Origin: Sorex araneus
Lineage: Eukaryota > Chordata > Mammalia > Eulipotyphla > Soricidae
DNA length: 64,000 bases
NCBI RefSeq assembly: GCF_027595985.1
Contig: NC_073304.1
Span: forward strand, 44,513,637-44,577,636
Direction of reading: 5' to 3'
Shown: positions 33,754 to 48,700 of the stretch, piece by piece
Layout of the letters: the number at the start of each line of letters is the position of its first letter
How positions within the stretch are numbered: position 1 is the stretch's first letter
Notes under the pieces: model-generated
Database searches by the model: none
Seen by the model: only the letters and a program-made list of their open reading frames with translations
Told to the model about the DNA's origin: nothing
Program-made: the position numbers and the translations under genes

Positions 33754-36700
33754 GTACGGCGGCCGCCACGGCCCTATTGTTTTCTTCCCTAGGTGTCTGC
33801 TGCCGCTGCTTGGGTGCCGGCTGGTGCCTGGGATCCGGGTTCAGCGCGAGGGGAGGGAGATTGGGGACCGTGGCTGTTTTGCGCCGGCGCTCGGCCCCTG
33901 GGGGAGTAGGTGTGGGTGAGGGGAAGATGCGGGAACACCTCTAATCTGCTCCTACCCCTGTCCTCCCAGAGGGGTAGGAGTAGGACCCCACGGTGCTCCT
34001 GGAGGACAGGGATAGATAGTGTCTCTCGGGAAAATTCTTCCTCTTTTGTTGCCCCTGACTTGAATTTTCGGCTCTTTGTAGCTCTCCAATTCAAAAGATT
34101 GGTTTCACCTTTATCTTCGAAAGCACACCGATTCCCTAGAGGAGACACCGGAGGAGCTTAAAATATTGTAACTGGTAGAGGCGTTCAGGTCCGGGAGCTG
34201 TGTCACAGGTGTGAAACTTGTTACCAGACGCGCTGACTCTAGTGTGTGAACTAAAGTAAGCTACTTGCTCCCTACTTTCCGCTCTGCCTCTGAAGGTTGT
34301 TTTGGAAACTAAAGAGTTAGGGGAGGTGTTTTGGCTTTGTTTGAAAATCCAGACTGGGAGCTGCCAGCTTTTAGTTAAATTTGGATTTAGGAACGTGTTT
34401 TGGTCTGGTTTTGAAATCTAAACAGAGCTTCAAACCCTGGTGAAATCGAAAATTAGTGTGATTAGCTGTAGGATTTCTTCCAACTTTTCTTTCAACAGTT
34501 TAGTGTCAGAAAATGTAAGGAAACTTTTTGAGCTCAAAATTTCAGGTATTAACTTACAGCAACTCGAAAAGTTACTAGGGTTTTCAACTTCCAGCTTGCT
34601 GAGGGCACCCTTGGGCACACAGATCAGTATAAGGACCCCAATGAAAATCCAGTCTGAGCTCATTTGTCTTGCACTTGACTCTGCATTTGGAAATATTTTG
34701 AGATCCTGGCATTACTCTGATAATAGAGTTCATTTCTTTCCTTATGAAATTTGTGTGATATAATATTTGTTATCTTGTGTCTCATTGATATCCTCCCTGA
34801 CTTAATAAACTACTTATGCAATAAATGTAGTTTTAAAAATCAAACCAGTTTTTTTTTTTCCTCTCTTTGAGTCACACTGGCGATGTACAGAGGTTACTTG
34901 TGGCTTTGCACTCAGGAATTTCTCCTGGTGGTGCTCAGGGAACTATATGGGATGATGGGAATCAAACCTGGGTCAGCCGTGTGCAAGGCAAATGCCCTAC
35001 CCGCTGTCCTATCCTCCAGCCCCCAAACCAGTTTTCTTGTAAGAAACTAGGTAAGAAATGGAAATGTTAGGGCCAGAGCAGTAGTGCAACGGGCAGGGCC
35101 TTGCCTTGTGTGGGGGCAAACGGGGTTCCATCCTCAGCATAATATATGATCCCATGAGCACTGCCAGGAGTGATCCCCTGAGCATGGCTGGGTGTGACCC
35201 AAAAACAAAAACATAGAGAAATAGAAATGTTTATTAAATGGAGTTTATTATGAGCTCCATTCTAGGCCCTCTTTATTTTCCTAGTTGCATTTCTCTGACA
35301 TGCAAAGGACTGTCATACTCCTCTCCCCAATCCAGACCTCTCTGAAATGGAAAAGACAGCTGTCTACACTACATCTTTGTTTAATTTTCTAGTAAGTAGT
35401 GGGCTGGAGACATAGCATAGCAGATAAGGCTCTTGCCTTTGATATGGCAGACCCAGGCTTGATCTCTGGCACCCTGTATGGCCCCCCAAGCCTTTCAGGA
35501 GTGAGTGATTTCTGAGCATAGAGCCAGGAGTAATCCCTGAACACTGGTGTGACCCCAAAACAAAAGAAATCAGTACATTTCTAAGTATATCTATCTTAAA
35601 TGGTAAGCTAGACTCATGGTTTTCTGGCATAAAGCTGTTTTTCCTATGTTTATCCCAGCCCAGCAAAAGGTGACCTCATTGTTGTCTTAGTACATGCCCC
35701 AAACACTTTCCAGTTCTTTTCTTTTAATTCCACCATGTCTAAGACAATCCTGTAAACCAATCGTATTGGCTCTTCAAAACCTTCTGGCCAGATCAAGAAA
35801 AGGATTATTGCTTGCTTTTTTTGTTTTTGTTTTTGGGTCACACCCGGCCATGCTCAGGGGTCACTCCTGACAGGACTCTGGGAACCACTTGTGCTGGGAT
35901 TGAACTGAGGTTGGCCTTGTGCAAGGCAAGTGCCCTACCTCTTGTACCCTGGATTATTGCTTGTTAAGCTTTGCTTCTATCTAGCCAAAATAAAACCACT
36001 ATCTTTAATTCCATTGTTTGGAATTTCCAGTGCTTTCCTGTTTTCCCAAAGTAGGAGCCCAGCTGTACTAGCCTATCCTCTTTGCCCTTTCAACATATCA
36101 AGAACACTCCTGCTTCAGAACTTTGCAGTTTTATTTAGACACCCAGAATTATTTTCTCCTCAACCTTTTCAAAGGCTGTCTTCTTTATTTCTCTTGACTT
36201 CTGCTCACACAGTATGAGGACTCATCTTGAGAATTCAGTAGAAACATAGACCCTCCTTACTTAATCTTTACATTGTTTTCCATAGCTCTTACCAGCATAT
36301 TAAGGTTTATGTATTAAGTTGTAATAAGAAATTGTAATTAATTGCCATAGATGTAAACTTTATGAAGGCCAGATTTTATCGGTTCTAGTGTGTCCTCACA
36401 TTTTTCAGTAAAGATTTATTGAGTGAGTAAATGCCCATGCTCCCCAAGTTTAGTCTGGTCCTGAACCATTTCACTACTATCCTGAACCATTTCATTACTA
36501 TCCCAAACCATTTTCTCTACTACCATGGTCTATTTGTTACTGCAACCAGAAAATTGGGAGAGCTTTCACTTTTCCTTTTTTCTTTCTCTGTTCATCTAAA
36601 TCATTGACAAGTCTAACTTGATTTCCAGAATGTTATCTTGAGTTTTTCTATGTCTATTCCAGTCCACTGTCATTTCTTTTCTGGCACTAAGTGGTCTTTT

Positions 36701-39700
36701 ATAAATATAGCAACTCCCCCTCCTGCCACAGCAGAAAGGTAAACCAGATACTGTCTAATGGTTTTGCTTAAATAGCTATTCATTGCATTTAAAGTAAAAG
36801 TCAAGCTTCATATCTTGGCATATGGAGCTCTTTGTGGTTTGGCTACCACTTTATTCTAACTTTAACTATTAGCATATTATAAATGCAGAGTTTGAGCTCA
36901 TGCTTCATTGAATTGAATATAAGCTCCACCCCTTGCTACCTGATATTAAATAGTTTTCTTAATCTCTTATTATAAAAGGGCAAGAATATCAAACTTCATA
37001 GGTTTTTGGTATTTAGCATGCTGCTTACCGTTTATTAAGCACTCAAAAAATAAAAGCTCATTTCCACCATCCTACAACCTTATCTCAAACTTTCACTTTG
37101 TCACCACTTGTCTTTTTTGCCTTGTTGTTCCCTTTTTCCAGAACACATTTCCTCCTGATTGGTATCTTGCTTTCCTCAATTTACTGTCATGTCCTAGACA
37201 AGGTCTTCTCTGACTATCCAGAAGAGAGGTTCCCAAGAGCATGTCTCTTCTTGTGTACTGTTTGGTGCTTCAGTGCACAGAGCATGACACCTTATTTATT
37301 TGAGGATAGTATCTGCCTTCTGTGAAGATATGAGTTCAGGATTTATTCCTCAGCACACTAGGGCTTATTACAGTGATATTGGGTAACACAGAATAGGAAT
37401 ACTGATGATCAGCAAAGGCAGTACAACTTCTAATTTGAGATACAAATTATTTTCTGTTTTCTTTTTGGTTTATTTTGGGGCCACATCCAGTGGTACTCAG
37501 GGCTTACTCCTTGCTCTGTGCCTAAGGGTCATCCCTGGTGGGCTCAGGGATCCCTCCTGGGGATCATGTAATGCAGAGGGTCGAAGCTGGGTCAGTTATC
37601 CATGTATAAGGCAAGCTCCTTACTTGCTATACTATCTCCCCAATCAAGAAAATTCTTCACTGAAGCTTAGCTAAAGTGGATTTAAACAAGAGCGATGTGT
37701 TATAGTGAATTTCTGAATGATGTGTTCCTGAAGAAGAGTAGTTTGTTTTTCTTCATTTGAAAATATCTTTAAAAGGATGCAAAAATCTTTTTAAAATTTT
37801 ATTTTTATAAAATTGATCATGATAATTGATTACACTCAACATTTCAACACAAATTCCACCACCGTTACACCTTCCCATCACTGTTATTTCAAATTTTCCC
37901 ACCACCACTCAAGCCTGCCTGACAGGCAGATGCTAGATAATTTATTTGATATTGCTTATTACTAATAGCATGAGATGTGTGACACAAAAGCAGCTGTGCA
38001 CTCCTAGAATTCTAAATTTTAAATAATTAGGGTCTGGAAAAATCTCTGCAGCGAGTTGCTTGGTTCCAAGATTCAGTTGTGAATCTCTCAAGGATGAAAG
38101 AATCTCTTGAGACACTGGACCACTTTCCTAACAGGCAAATCAGTTTTAGTGAACTTCTGTTGGATGCATAAAAGATGAAAGTAGGGTAGGAGAGATAATA
38201 CAGCTGGTATTATCAAAGATAATACTCTCTGCCTTGCATATGTCCAGCCTTGGGTTGGATCCCTGGTACACCATATGGTCCCCTAACATATCAAGAATAA
38301 TCCCTAAGCACCGCTAGGTGTGGCCCCCAAACAAAAACAACTGCATAAAAGAGTGGCAAGTTGCAGAGGACAGCTCTGTTCTTAGGGATTTACTCTGACT
38401 CATAATGAGCTTTATATTGTACATGTCAGAGGTTGATTATGGAATATCATCAGTATTATTAAAGTACTATTTTCAGTATTCTGTCTTTTGATTTCAGAGT
38501 TTTTTACTTTATGAAAACCCTCTCACTAACTCTGGGAATCTGCTTGGAAATAAAACATGGAGCTTTATATAGCAGTTTTTAAAAAACTTTGCTTGACCTC
38601 TGATTCTTTTCAAAAAAACTAACCAAATTCTCTTTGCCCACATATATCTAGTATCTGATCATGCACACCAGTTCTCTTAAATGTAAATGTACTGTTTCAC
38701 ATTTCATGAACAGAATAGCTGAATAGATAGGGTTTTTTCCCCCACTTTTTGGGCCATACCCGGCGATGCACAGGTTATTCCTGGCTCATGCACTCAGGAA
38801 TTACTCCTGGCAGTGCTCAGGGGGCCATATGGGATGCTGGGAATCAAACCCGGGTCTGCTAGTGTGCAAGGCAAATGCCCTACCCACAGTGCTATCGCTC
38901 CAGCCCCTGAATAGATAGATTTTAATGGCTTAGTGGTTCAAGGAAAATCTGATATTAACAAATAAATATTAACTGTTTCACAATATTCAGTTCCTTGTGA
39001 AACTGATTCCTAAAAAGGGAACATGCGTCTTTATATTATTTTGTGGACTATATGAGTTGGCAGATAGCTTGGTTGAGAAATACCTAAGTTCATTACCTTT
39101 TTCATTGTTTAGTAAGAAGAGTTCCTTGTAACCTTGGTATCCTTATCAATGCTATTCTTTCCTCATCTTACGTCTTGGCTCTCATCCTAAAATAGTACTC
39201 TTTTCTCTGCTTTTCGTCTGCCTTTTAACTTTGTGGACCTCTTTGAGAGATGAAGAGAAGTAATACAAGTAGTGCTCTTGACACAAACTTCAATGGATTT
39301 TGTACAGGCGAACATTGAAAATTACTTACCTTTAAATAGGAACATAATGTTTTGGATTATACATTTATCTCATACCAAAAATGGCAGTTACCCAACAGAT
39401 AATTAATAAATTGAAGTCATTTTCACTCAAAACTGGAAATAAGTTGGATCCCAGATTCAGTACCACCTGGTAAAGTCTGCCTTCTATTTAAGGAATCAGT
39501 TATTTAGTTACTTAATTTATTTTGTTTGAGGACCACACCCAGCTGTGCTCAGGGCTTACTCCTGGCTCTGTGCTCAGGAATCACCCCTGGTAGGCTTGGG
39601 GGTCCATATGGGGTGCTGGGGATCAAACCCGGGCCAGCAGCCAGAAAGACAAACCTACCCACTGTCCTCTATCACTCCAGTCCCCTGAAGCAGTTATTTA

Positions 39701-42700
39701 AAGTGTGGATTGAAAGAAAGACACATGAGCTTTTACAGATAATGCTTTTATAGTACAGTTAAAACAATGGTGCAGCTTTGCTTTCACTGAATTTTCTTAA
39801 ATTATGTGGGTACGTTTTACTAAAACAGAAATAGGGATCTAAAGACTTTGAGAGGATCAGTACAGACCAGAAATTTAAACATTAATGAGAGTAAGGGAAA
39901 GACACAACCAACATTTCTGTTCTCTCTCCTCTGTGTTTTTGGTTGTCAGCCACTATAATCTTAAAGATTTATTGTTTTGAGAATCTCTTATGGATTCACA
40001 TTGTTTTTTGAACCCCACTTCCCAGAACAAAAGAGCTACAGGTTGCTGGACTCCCTACTCGGGACAAAGAGTTGAATCAGCCTTACTGCTGTTTAGGTCC
40101 TTTTTCTTTTTTAAGTGTATTTAGGCCACTTTTTTGCAGCCTATTATATATACAGCTTAAAATGTGGGTCTGTTAAGAAGATATAACTTGTTTTCAGTCT
40201 GCACCCACTGGCTTGACTTACACGTTTTATAATTTATACAAGGATTTCACATTTATTATCTCTTTCATCCCCTAGCACAAACCCATGAGCTATTTAACTA
40301 TTATTAATATGAAATTCACAGTAGTTGTACTTTGTTTACTTCTGGGCTGTGCAATTTATAAATTCACTTCCAGATATACCTACATATCCTATAACCATAG
40401 TTCAGTTTCATACATTGCTAAGATTAAATGGGAAATATACTAAGGTATATTATGTACTGAATACATGTCCCAAATGCTTTCACTTTTTTTTTTATGTAGT
40501 CTATATAGCCAAGTACCATAAGCCCGAGTCTCTATTTTATAAGTGAGGAAATTGAACAGCACTGTGCTTTGAATTTCTGCTCATGACAACTTTCACTTCT
40601 GACTGGAGTATGTTTTTACTGCCATGTCTCAAACCGTAAATAGTGTAAAATAAAAGAACTGGCCTGGTAAGGATCATACCTTTTTCTCATATTATATTTA
40701 TCTATATACATCATACTCTTGAGTGCTTAAAAAGCTAAAAAGAGTGCTATCTAATAATTTTACTGTGTTAGCATCTGGATTCAGGAATGACTTAGTTTTT
40801 AACCATTTCTCCCTCAGTAAGAGAGGAGGATGTCTCTCCTAGTCCATCTGTGCTTCACATACTTCCCTGCAGAGCCTCACGACCTTCCTCCTTGAGCCAG
40901 GACTGTCTGCAATTCCTCCCCACCACCTGTGCCCAAATCAGAGGGGAAATATTCTCTGTCCCTAACCTAAACTGTTCTTCTCACTCCCACCCACTTCCTG
41001 AACCCAAATAATATTTGTCTGGAGGCATGAAGGAACCTTAGATACTTTCAGAAGATTATGAAGGTGTATGTGTTTTGGGGGAGAGTTATCTCAGCCGTGT
41101 GCAGGAGGCCTTGGGAGCCTTTGGTGACAATTCTTGGCCAACCAAACTGGCGGTTCAGTTGTCTTTTATTTTTACAGGCTATAAAATGATAGATGGTTGT
41201 TGCTGAAAACTTGTGAAGTACAGTAACACCTTAAAGAAAATCTAGTTGTTGGGGCTGGAGCAATAGCACAGCGGGTAGGGCGTTTGCCTTGCACACGGCC
41301 GACCCAGGTTTGATTCCCAGCATCCCATATGGCTCCCTGAGCACCGCCAGGAGTGATTCCTGAGTGCAGAGCCAGGAGTAACCCCTGTGCATCGCCAGGT
41401 GTGACCGAAAAAGAAAAAAGAAAAATCTAATTGTTTTGGTTTAGAAAGAAAAAAATTTTTTTAAGTTTTAAAGTTAAAAAAAAAAAAACACCAGAGGTGC
41501 TGAGGGGCTGCAGTGCCTGGTATTGAACCCAAACATCCTGTGTGTGAAGCAAGCACCCCAGCCCTTTGAATTATCACCCCAGCCCAAGATAGAAACAGAT
41601 TTTATCCCCCCTTTTTTGTTTTTTCACAACTGTGTATTTTGTTTTATTTCCTTTCAGCCTAGTTTCTATGCACATGTGTGTTCATGTAAACTTACGGTTT
41701 TATTTGGCCTTATACCATGTAATATAGTTCTGCTTTTGGGGGGTGGTGTAGGGGATGGGTGTTTAGGTCATACCCCAGAGGTGCTTGGCAGCTGTCCCAG
41801 AACTGTCCTGAAATTTTCAGGAGAACACATGTGATGCTGGGGATTGAACTGGGAGGGTTGACTGTGTGCAAGGCAAGTGCCTGGGCGCCTGTACTATCTC
41901 CACCCCAGCTCCTCTTTTTTGAATAGAGGCCACATCCAACAGAGAAGAGGCAGGGAGACAGTTAGGACAATTCTCAGCCCTGGTAGTAACAGTGGGAGGG
42001 TCATGGTGGCCATACTCTGCCACACTTAGTGCACATTGGTGGTGGGGGATCAAACTTGGGGCCTCCAGTATGCTAGGCATGTGTTCTACCACTGAGCTAT
42101 TCCCCTCATCCCTGCTTTTTCTTTAACCCAATATTTCATTAAAATTTTCAGTATTTCATAATTGGTGTCATTAAATGAAAAAATTGCTTTTGTTCTCTAA
42201 TTTATTTCCTTGAACTTCCAACAATAGACTCAAAGGATCTGGGTATTTTTTTGACTCCTGTGTGCATATTTGAAAGGGTTTTTTTGTTTTAAAACACGTG
42301 AGTAGTGTTTCTCAGGCTTCTCTGTTGCTATAGCCCCAGGCACAGAGTGAACAGTCACCTCCGAGATAAGGCAGGGACTGAGTGGGCCAGTGGCAGCATT
42401 AATCGACAAAGGAGCTATTCTGGGGTGGAGTAAGATGTCTGTGTGATGATGCTCATTATCACTTAGAAGTAATATGATGGGAGAGAGCACCTGCCTTGGT
42501 GCTGTTTTTCTGGTGATTGGGAATGAATTTATGTGACTGGTCCAACCTGTGGATGGATGCATTCAGTTGTCTGTGACCCTGAGCTGGTATGGGATAGTGA
42601 GGCTCACTCCCTTGTTATCTTATTAGGAATGCGGATAACCAACTTAGTGTGTTGAAATGCTTTGGTGCAAGACAAATTCACTTTCTGGTCTGTGAAAAAG

Positions 42701-45700
42701 CAGAATTTTCTCTGCCTCCAGTGCCTTCCTGCCTCTCTCAGGGCCTCCTCCTGCTCATCCTCCAGCTCTGTCCACCAAGTGTCCCAGAAGCCTAAACTGG
42801 GTGTGAGCCACCTCCCATCCCACCTGGGTGCTGTGGAACTACCCTCTCCTACTTCTCACCTGGCTGTCAGAGGAGGACTGTTGGAAGCCAATTTATGGGA
42901 GTGTTTCTCTTTTGTTTTAGAATAGGAACCAGCCCAGTGGTGTTTGAGTGGCATGTGGGCCCAGGTGGGCAGGATCGAACTCAGGGCTTTGCATACATAA
43001 GTTCATACTTTACTGCTTTGAGCCATGTCCCCAGCCTCTAAAAGACTACTTTGTTGTAGGGAGTTAAATAAATACAAGAACAGAGTATATGTGTGTGGGG
43101 GGGACAGGGGGCAAGGGAGATGTTTTGTTTTGCTTGGGGCCATACCCAGTGGTATTTGGTACGTACTTCTGACTCTGCGCTCAGGGATCACTTTTGGTGG
43201 GGCTAAGGGGCTGGGGATCAAACCCGGTTCTATGCGATGCAAGGTAAATGTCCTACTGCTGTACTGTCCCTCTGGCCCCCCTCTCCATTTTTTTAAGAAT
43301 AGAGCCTTGTGGGGTGCTGAGGCAGCTTTGTGGCAAGCCTGTTTTTTGAGAGGCTCCTGAGCTCAGCACCTCCAGTGCTCTGCAGCAGCTAAGCCAGGGG
43401 TGACCCAGCCTGGCCCTGCCACCATGGCCCCTACATATAGAGAGTAGAGAAGAATGTGGTAAATAAAAGAAAAGGTTTTTGTTTGTTTTTAAATTTTGAA
43501 TCTGTTTTTGGTTTGGGGGCTGACTCAGTGGTGCTTGGAGGCTACACCTGGCTTGAAGCTAGGAGATTCTGGACCTCCAGCCTCCCGAAAGAGTTAAGTG
43601 GGTAGCAAACATGAAAGTGTTTCATGTTTGCTACCCACAAGCTCAGGGCCTGCAGCAGGTTGCTGATTGATTCCTTTCAGAAAACACAGCTGGAATATTT
43701 GCATAATGGCATGGGAAATCCGGTAGAACAGAAACACTAAGTAACCACAAAGTAGATAGAGAAAAAATAATTTCAAGATAGATGAAAGGGGGAAAGTGGC
43801 TCATTTCCCTAATAATAAATTCTAAGAAAAAGAAAACGATTATAGAAAATGGACAAAGGGCTTTAATGGGAACAACAGGAAAGTAGCCAGTAAGACCACT
43901 TACTGGAAGGTAATTCAACATTTCTTGAATTCAACAATTCAAAGGAATTCAACATATTTTGGGTCCAGTCCGAAATGCTACATCCCCCCATCTGCCCACC
44001 CCCAGCACTGCTGGGTGTGGCCCCTAAGATCCCCACAAGGTTTTTATAAGCAAGAAAATTTTTATTAAAAATTATATAGAAGATGTGAGAGGGGAGAGAG
44101 AGCATGCGCGAGTGAGTGCATTGTCTTCTTTGGAGTGGAAATAGGCAAAGACAAGTGAGATCCATGTTGAGGAGAGATTATGGGCTTGAAGAGCTAGCAC
44201 TTTTGTTCTTTAAAGTTTCATTTTTTGGGCTATACCCTGTGGTACTTAGAGGCTGACTGTAGGATAACATTGGGTTTGTCCTTTTAAAAGCCTTGCCACA
44301 GGGAACTTAGTTTACCTTAAAGCAATGTCCTTTCTGTATGGACACAGGAAGACAGTTAATATTATGCTTTGTAACTTGGGAGCTGATTGACTCCAATAAT
44401 AGTTACTTTGGGGCATCTGCTTTCTCGACTCAGTTGCCCTTAGTTCCTAGGACCCCAAAAGTAGGGTCCCAACGAGGGACGGAATGGACCCAGAGCAAGC
44501 TGTGAGCTACCTGGCATCGAAGTGGGCCAGGCCAAGTTGAGAGCATGGTCATAGACAAATGCTATCATGATCCAAAAGTAACAACGAGACTAGGACCCTG
44601 CTGGGGTTAGGAAGACTAACCTAACCTGAGGACTGTGGTCTGAAATCTGTAGAGAGACGTCCTTAGGAAGAACCAAACTTTAAGTTTGATATATCTCTTA
44701 TTGGGCTCATACAGAATGACATTGCCAGAAATATTAAAAGTGGATTTACTACAACTAATTAAGTGGATTACTAGCTGAGGAAAGAAGAAAGTGACACACC
44801 CTGGATGGGATCCCGCCCTTAAGCAGATATTTTAGTAATCTGGAGTAATCTCTTTAGATGAGATTTTGTTATGTTAATCTCCTGGAGGAGTGGTTTTACC
44901 CTTTTTTGTTGATTTGTTAATGTTCAACCCACCTTTGTGTCACACCCTATGTGGTTGCTATATAAACTAAGATCATAAGAGAAATAGGGGAGAAGACATA
45001 AAAGCAGGGAGAGAAGATACAGAAGCGGGGTAGAGACACAGAAGCAGAGCACAAGGCTAAAGAGAATCAGGGAGTCATCGGAGCCAGAAGCAGGGGAAAG
45101 AAAGAGCACAAAGCGAGTGAGAGTCAGAGTCAGAAGGGCCAGAGTCAGAAGTAAGAGACAGTCAGATGTGAGAGCAAGAAGGGCTCCAGAGAGAGAAGTA
45201 GAAGGGCTCTGGAGAGAGATCGGAAGAAGAGATTGGAAGAGACCAGAGGAGAGACGACAGAGACAGAGTCAGAGATAGAGAGACAGAAGAGAGCACAGCG
45301 GCACACACAGAAACAGAGCACAAGGAGGAGCCATCCCGATTCGGTCCAGACACAGTGGCTCAAGAGAACCGAACATGGGGGGAGGAAGAGACCACCCCGA
45401 GAGCTCTCGAACAACACACACATCACCCCTGTCCGTGCATGCCCTCGTACAACACACACATCACCCCCGTTCGTGCATGCGCTTTTATATTTTTTACAGC
45501 TGGCCCCACTTCCAGGGTCACTCCTTAGCAGTGCTTAGGGGGTCACTCCTTGGCAGTGCCCAGGGACTGGGTGTTACATCTGGGCCTTCAGCATACAAGT
45601 CTGGGTCCTCCAACCTGTCGAATTGATTTTCCAGCCTGCAGTTGAACCCTTCCCCTTTTTTGGTGAGGGGCAGGGCCTGGGTTTTCTCTGGCAGGATATG

Positions 45701-48700
45701 TGGTGCTGGGGATCAAACCAGGGTGGGTACCATGCAAGGAAAATGCATGCTATACTATCTCTTCAGCCCCCTTGGGAGTCCAACATTTCAAACTGTGAAA
45801 TCCTGCAAGGCAGAGAAATAAAGTATGAATTCTCTTTAGACAAAAGGATTGTTGGAGACCAATCAGGTCAGTACAAAATGTATAGATAACATTTGGGGAG
45901 AATGAGAAAGCAGGTTCTTTCACTCACCGTTGGTGGGGTTGTAAATTATAGGAAATTATTCAGAGGAAGTTTCAAAGGTCAGTACCAGAATATTTTATGT
46001 AAATATTTGTTCTATTTTATTTATAGGAATTTCTCATGGAGAAACTTAAAAGCTTGTAAAGATTTGTCAGCCAGGAGATTGTTCTAGAACATCACTGGTG
46101 ATAGGGAAAATTTGAACACCATAGCAGTAGATAAGAGTGTGCATAAGCAATTTCAACAAAATTTTGTTTGTGTATTTACTGAAGATACAAGTCTTTATGT
46201 TTTTAACATAGAAAAAAGGTAAAGTTTTGGATTATTAGGGATAATCCAAAACTAAGAGACTATAATCCAAAACTAAATGACTAAGAATTCTTTTCCTCCC
46301 ATTTTTGAGCACACAGTCCCTATTATTAGCGCTGGATTGAATATGGTGGCTCTTAATCTTTCCACCTCTTCAAGCCCAAAATGAGAAGAAACAGAATTGT
46401 GGGCACAGTGTTTCTCTATGCCTCTTTGTGTGGGATGGAGACTGCAGAGACAGCGTGGATGAGTGTACAGATGAGCAGTTGAAATGCTGACCCGTCGCAT
46501 TCCATGGTATCGTCTGCTGATCAGCTTTGTGAGCACCCCCGGCTTTTCATTTCCTTCACAAAGGATAACATTACTCATGACGGGTTGGATACAGTAGGGA
46601 TTGTTATCTTCTGTTGTTTATTCTTGCCTCTCAACTATATGTTTAGGCTTGGAGTTAATCGGGTGGTTGCTAATGAATCGCAGAAGGATTGGTCAGTTCA
46701 GTAGAAAGCCGGGCAGGGTTGTCATCCCAATCTTCGTACATACAAAGTGACATTTTCACAACAGATCTAAAAAGGAGATCTTTTATAGCCTTGGGAAACC
46801 TGACTCCTCTGTGTCAGTGTTTTGTTTGCTGGATTTGTCTGGTGAGTTGGTCATCTCCTCACCGAGCAAGAATTACCACACAGCCTCAGCAAGGTAGAAG
46901 CAAATAACACATTAGCTTCTCATTTTTACAAATTAATACATCCAGGAATACAAAGTCAGCAGCAGAGTAGTATACTATAGATTTCTCAATATTCTGAAAG
47001 ATGCTTTGTTGTAAGTTACAAGTACGTAGTAAAAATCTACATACTTGTAACTTACTTAATGGGTGAATCCAGGGGTTGTCTCCAGCATGGATTTGGGGGT
47101 TTCTCGTCCCGTTTCATGGTGTTTGCAGCAGTAGAACTGTCTGTGGTGGTGGTCTGTGCCTGCACTACCCAGTAACGCAGCCTCTGGCCCTGTATCTGTT
47201 GAACTGTGGCTAATACAACTGTAGAACTTAATTTTTTTTTTGAGGTTCTGGGATTTGCATTACTGTTGATTATACTTTGCATCATTCTAATACCACACCC
47301 ATCACTAGGGCAAGGAATTTAATTCTTTATAATTCTTTATTTCATTTCAGTATAGTAACACAAGTATGTAATTCCATCACGTAAGTATGGCCTGATTAGC
47401 CTTTTATATATTGTATATTTTCAGTGACTCAGCTGTTCAATGGTAGGGTCATAAGTAGACAATTTTCTCTCTTCCATTTAGAAGTAGATCTCTCTGGTTA
47501 TATTTAAAATGGGAGGTTATAGAAATAGTGTTTTGGACAGACTTATGTTTGGGTTATTTTAAGGAAGAGATTTTTTTTAGCTGTTTTGGGTTCTAATTGT
47601 TTTCACTTAGGTTCTGAATTCAAGGGAAGACAGAAAGTCTGTTCAACTCTAGTTGTTTCTCAACCTTTTTCTGACCGTGGTCCCCTCCCTCTCCCCTCCC
47701 GCCTTTATTTCCTTCCTCTAGTTCCCTGTGCTTCCGGTTGGCCTCTTAGTCTTATGCCATGTCCTCCTCCTCTCTTCCCCCCCCCCCCCCGCCCCGCCAT
47801 TTATTAGATTTATTTTTTCCCCTGTGGCCCCCTTAGACTATCCTGAAGAACCTTATGCTGTATGGGCCTAGATGAATGCTAGTCATGTTGTTTAGCATGT
47901 TGTGTTACTCTTACTTCTTTGAAAACACATATTAGTGAGCCCCTTTTAGCACAATTCAAACTGATTGCATAATGTTGGTTATGTAATTAACCTGAATCCT
48001 TATTAAGCAACAAACCACATTTCAGGTACTCAAGTGCCCAGGTGGTTGATGGCCACTGTTACCCTCCTCAGCTGAACAAAATGCTTGTAAATATTTTTTG
48101 GCTTAAAGAAAGAATCTTATGGGCTTCAAATTCTAAACAAAAGGGTAAGGAAAACAGACTTTGTCAAATATTTTGGGGATTAGGTAAAGCAAGATTTAGG
48201 GGAGGAATATAACTTTTTTATTTTTAAAGAAGATATATTTAAAGTTGTGATCTAAGTCTCCACCTTAAACTATTAAAAAAGAAAAGAGAAAAAGCAAACT
48301 TCACTCCAAATAAAGTAGCAGAAACAAAACTAGACAAGCATTGAGTGAAAGACTGACAGAGAAATTGAACTGTGTGGTTGATCTTCCTTTTGAGAACTAG
48401 TTTGCTAGTTGATAATGGTTAGTAATAAAACTAGTGAGAAAAATGTAATTTAAAAATATAAGATAGCTTAACAGTAGAACACTTACCTTGTGTCTGTGGA
48501 GCCCTGGGTTTGATACACACAGCCATACAACCATATAATATGAAGCCCAATTTATAAGATTGGTAGTAAGTTTAATACAAATTTTTAGAATGGAAGCCTC
48601 CATTTCCTTGAATTCAAATTTGCTTTAATGGAATGATGTGCATGTTTTGGAAAATAACTGAACTGGGGCAGGGAAAGCAGTTTGGTGTTGGGGAAGGAAG

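Larger units (their letters stand above)
33290..33945 (+). promoter_or_regulatory. ATG14: ATG14 CpG-island promoter and first exon
   Basis: An abrupt rise in G+C with many CpGs, unlike the surrounding AT-rich DNA. GC boxes (Sp1-type 'ccccgccc') occur near 33400 and 33445-33455, and there is no TATA box. The island spans exon 1 and the beginning of intron 1, typical of a broadly expressed gene. Confidence 0.88.

Noticed and set aside
45145-45538. Arg/Glu/Thr-rich and Ser/Leu-rich frames on both strands
   Set aside because: They reflect the A/G-rich composition of the LTR-like block; no viral or cellular protein is recognisable.
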